From the NCBI GenBank assembly GCA_039566865.1, contig CM076954.1:15586001-15650000 (forward strand): 64,000 nt of DNA, given 5' to 3'. Below are positions 63,650 to 64,000 of this stretch, piece by piece (the stretch's first letter is position 1; each line of letters opens with the position of its first letter). Source of the DNA: Aurelia coerulea. Taxonomy: Eukaryota > Cnidaria > Scyphozoa > Semaeostomeae > Ulmaridae. Position numbers and translations under genes: made by a program. The notes beneath the pieces were generated by a model that saw only the letters and a list, made by a program, of their open reading frames with translations, was not told the origin of the DNA and searched no databases.

Positions 63650-64000
63650 GTGCGCATTCCACAGATCATGCACTAGTTACTCTAAGTGAAAGCATTAAAT
63701 CCACACTTGATAATAACAGACTTGGTTGTGGAATCTTCATTGATCTTTAAAGGCCTTTGATACAGTTAATCATGAAGTTTTGCTTAAAAAACTGGAACAC
63801 TATGGCATTAGAGGTACTGAACTCATGTGGTTTGAATCTTACCTAAGCAATCGTAAACAAATGGTTTCTATTAATGGTCATTCTTCCTCATTGTGTGACA
63901 TAACATGTGGTGTTCCACAGGGATCAGTTCTTGGACCACTTCTCTTCCTCATCTACATCAACGACTTACCAAATGCCTCTAATGTGTTGTCATTCTTCTC
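63650..64000 (+). pseudogene. LINE reverse transcriptase fragment at window edge
   Basis: STDHALVTLSESIKSTLDNN and GCGIFIDL are followed by a one-base frame change near 63747. Then AFDTVNHEVLLKKLEHYGI, GVPQGSVLGPLLFLIYINDL and the approach to the catalytic motif, where the window ends. This is a CR1/L2-like RT, already frameshifted. Confidence 0.8.

Noticed and set aside
62425..63662. Repeated 80-140-codon frames across the tRNA region
   Set aside because: They read through tRNA genes and duplicated flanks on both strands; no protein family is seen.

Overview
The window is animal nuclear DNA. Genes are split by GT-AG introns, the tRNA genes lack an encoded CCA end, and most of the sequence is AT-rich, transposon-packed intron. 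The protein architecture (GGT-TW/RRS/CCW module, D8C domain and ZP module on one membrane anchor) together with Ty3-mag, CR1/Jockey-like and MITE content suggests an anthozoan cnidarian such as a stony coral or sea anemone. That assignment is inference.

The backbone is a head-to-tail cluster of uromodulin/GP2-like zona pellucida (ZP) genes, all on the + strand. Gene A enters from the left edge and only its last three exons are present (458-5300). Gene B is complete: ten exons from 9612 to 37454 whose lengths sum to 2559 nt, or 852 codons plus a stop, with every splice phase matching. Gene C has seven exons from 46395 to 56112, covering the signal peptide to ZP-N; its ZP-C and membrane exons are not in the window. 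An extra first exon lies alone at 39557-39706. It is either a relic of a lost fourth copy or an alternative first exon of gene C. Each encoded protein would be secreted, disulfide-rich, cleaved at a furin-like RGKR site and anchored by one membrane span. By analogy with the family it would form extracellular ZP filaments.

The introns hold a dense and partly nested set of mobile DNA. A Ty3/mag-type LTR retrotransposon (27167-32353) has identical 166-bp LTRs and a CGAAT target duplication, carries an hAT-type MITE, and has a frameshift in reverse transcriptase. Non-LTR retrotransposons or fragments lie at 12792-15484, 32989-34410, 6085-6472, 23185-23523 and the right edge. At least nine elements share TA target sites and related terminal repeats of the type C(A/C)GGGTG. 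Many other foldback elements, microsatellites and minisatellites are present.

The right end (58.6-64 kb) has three tRNA-Gly genes, one TCC and two GCC anticodons, within a duplicated unit. One unit is interrupted by a 2-kb TTAA-flanked element whose empty site is visible in the other two. Coordinates of exons, LTRs, tRNAs and terminal repeats were read base by base. Family names rest on recognised motifs, not on searches.
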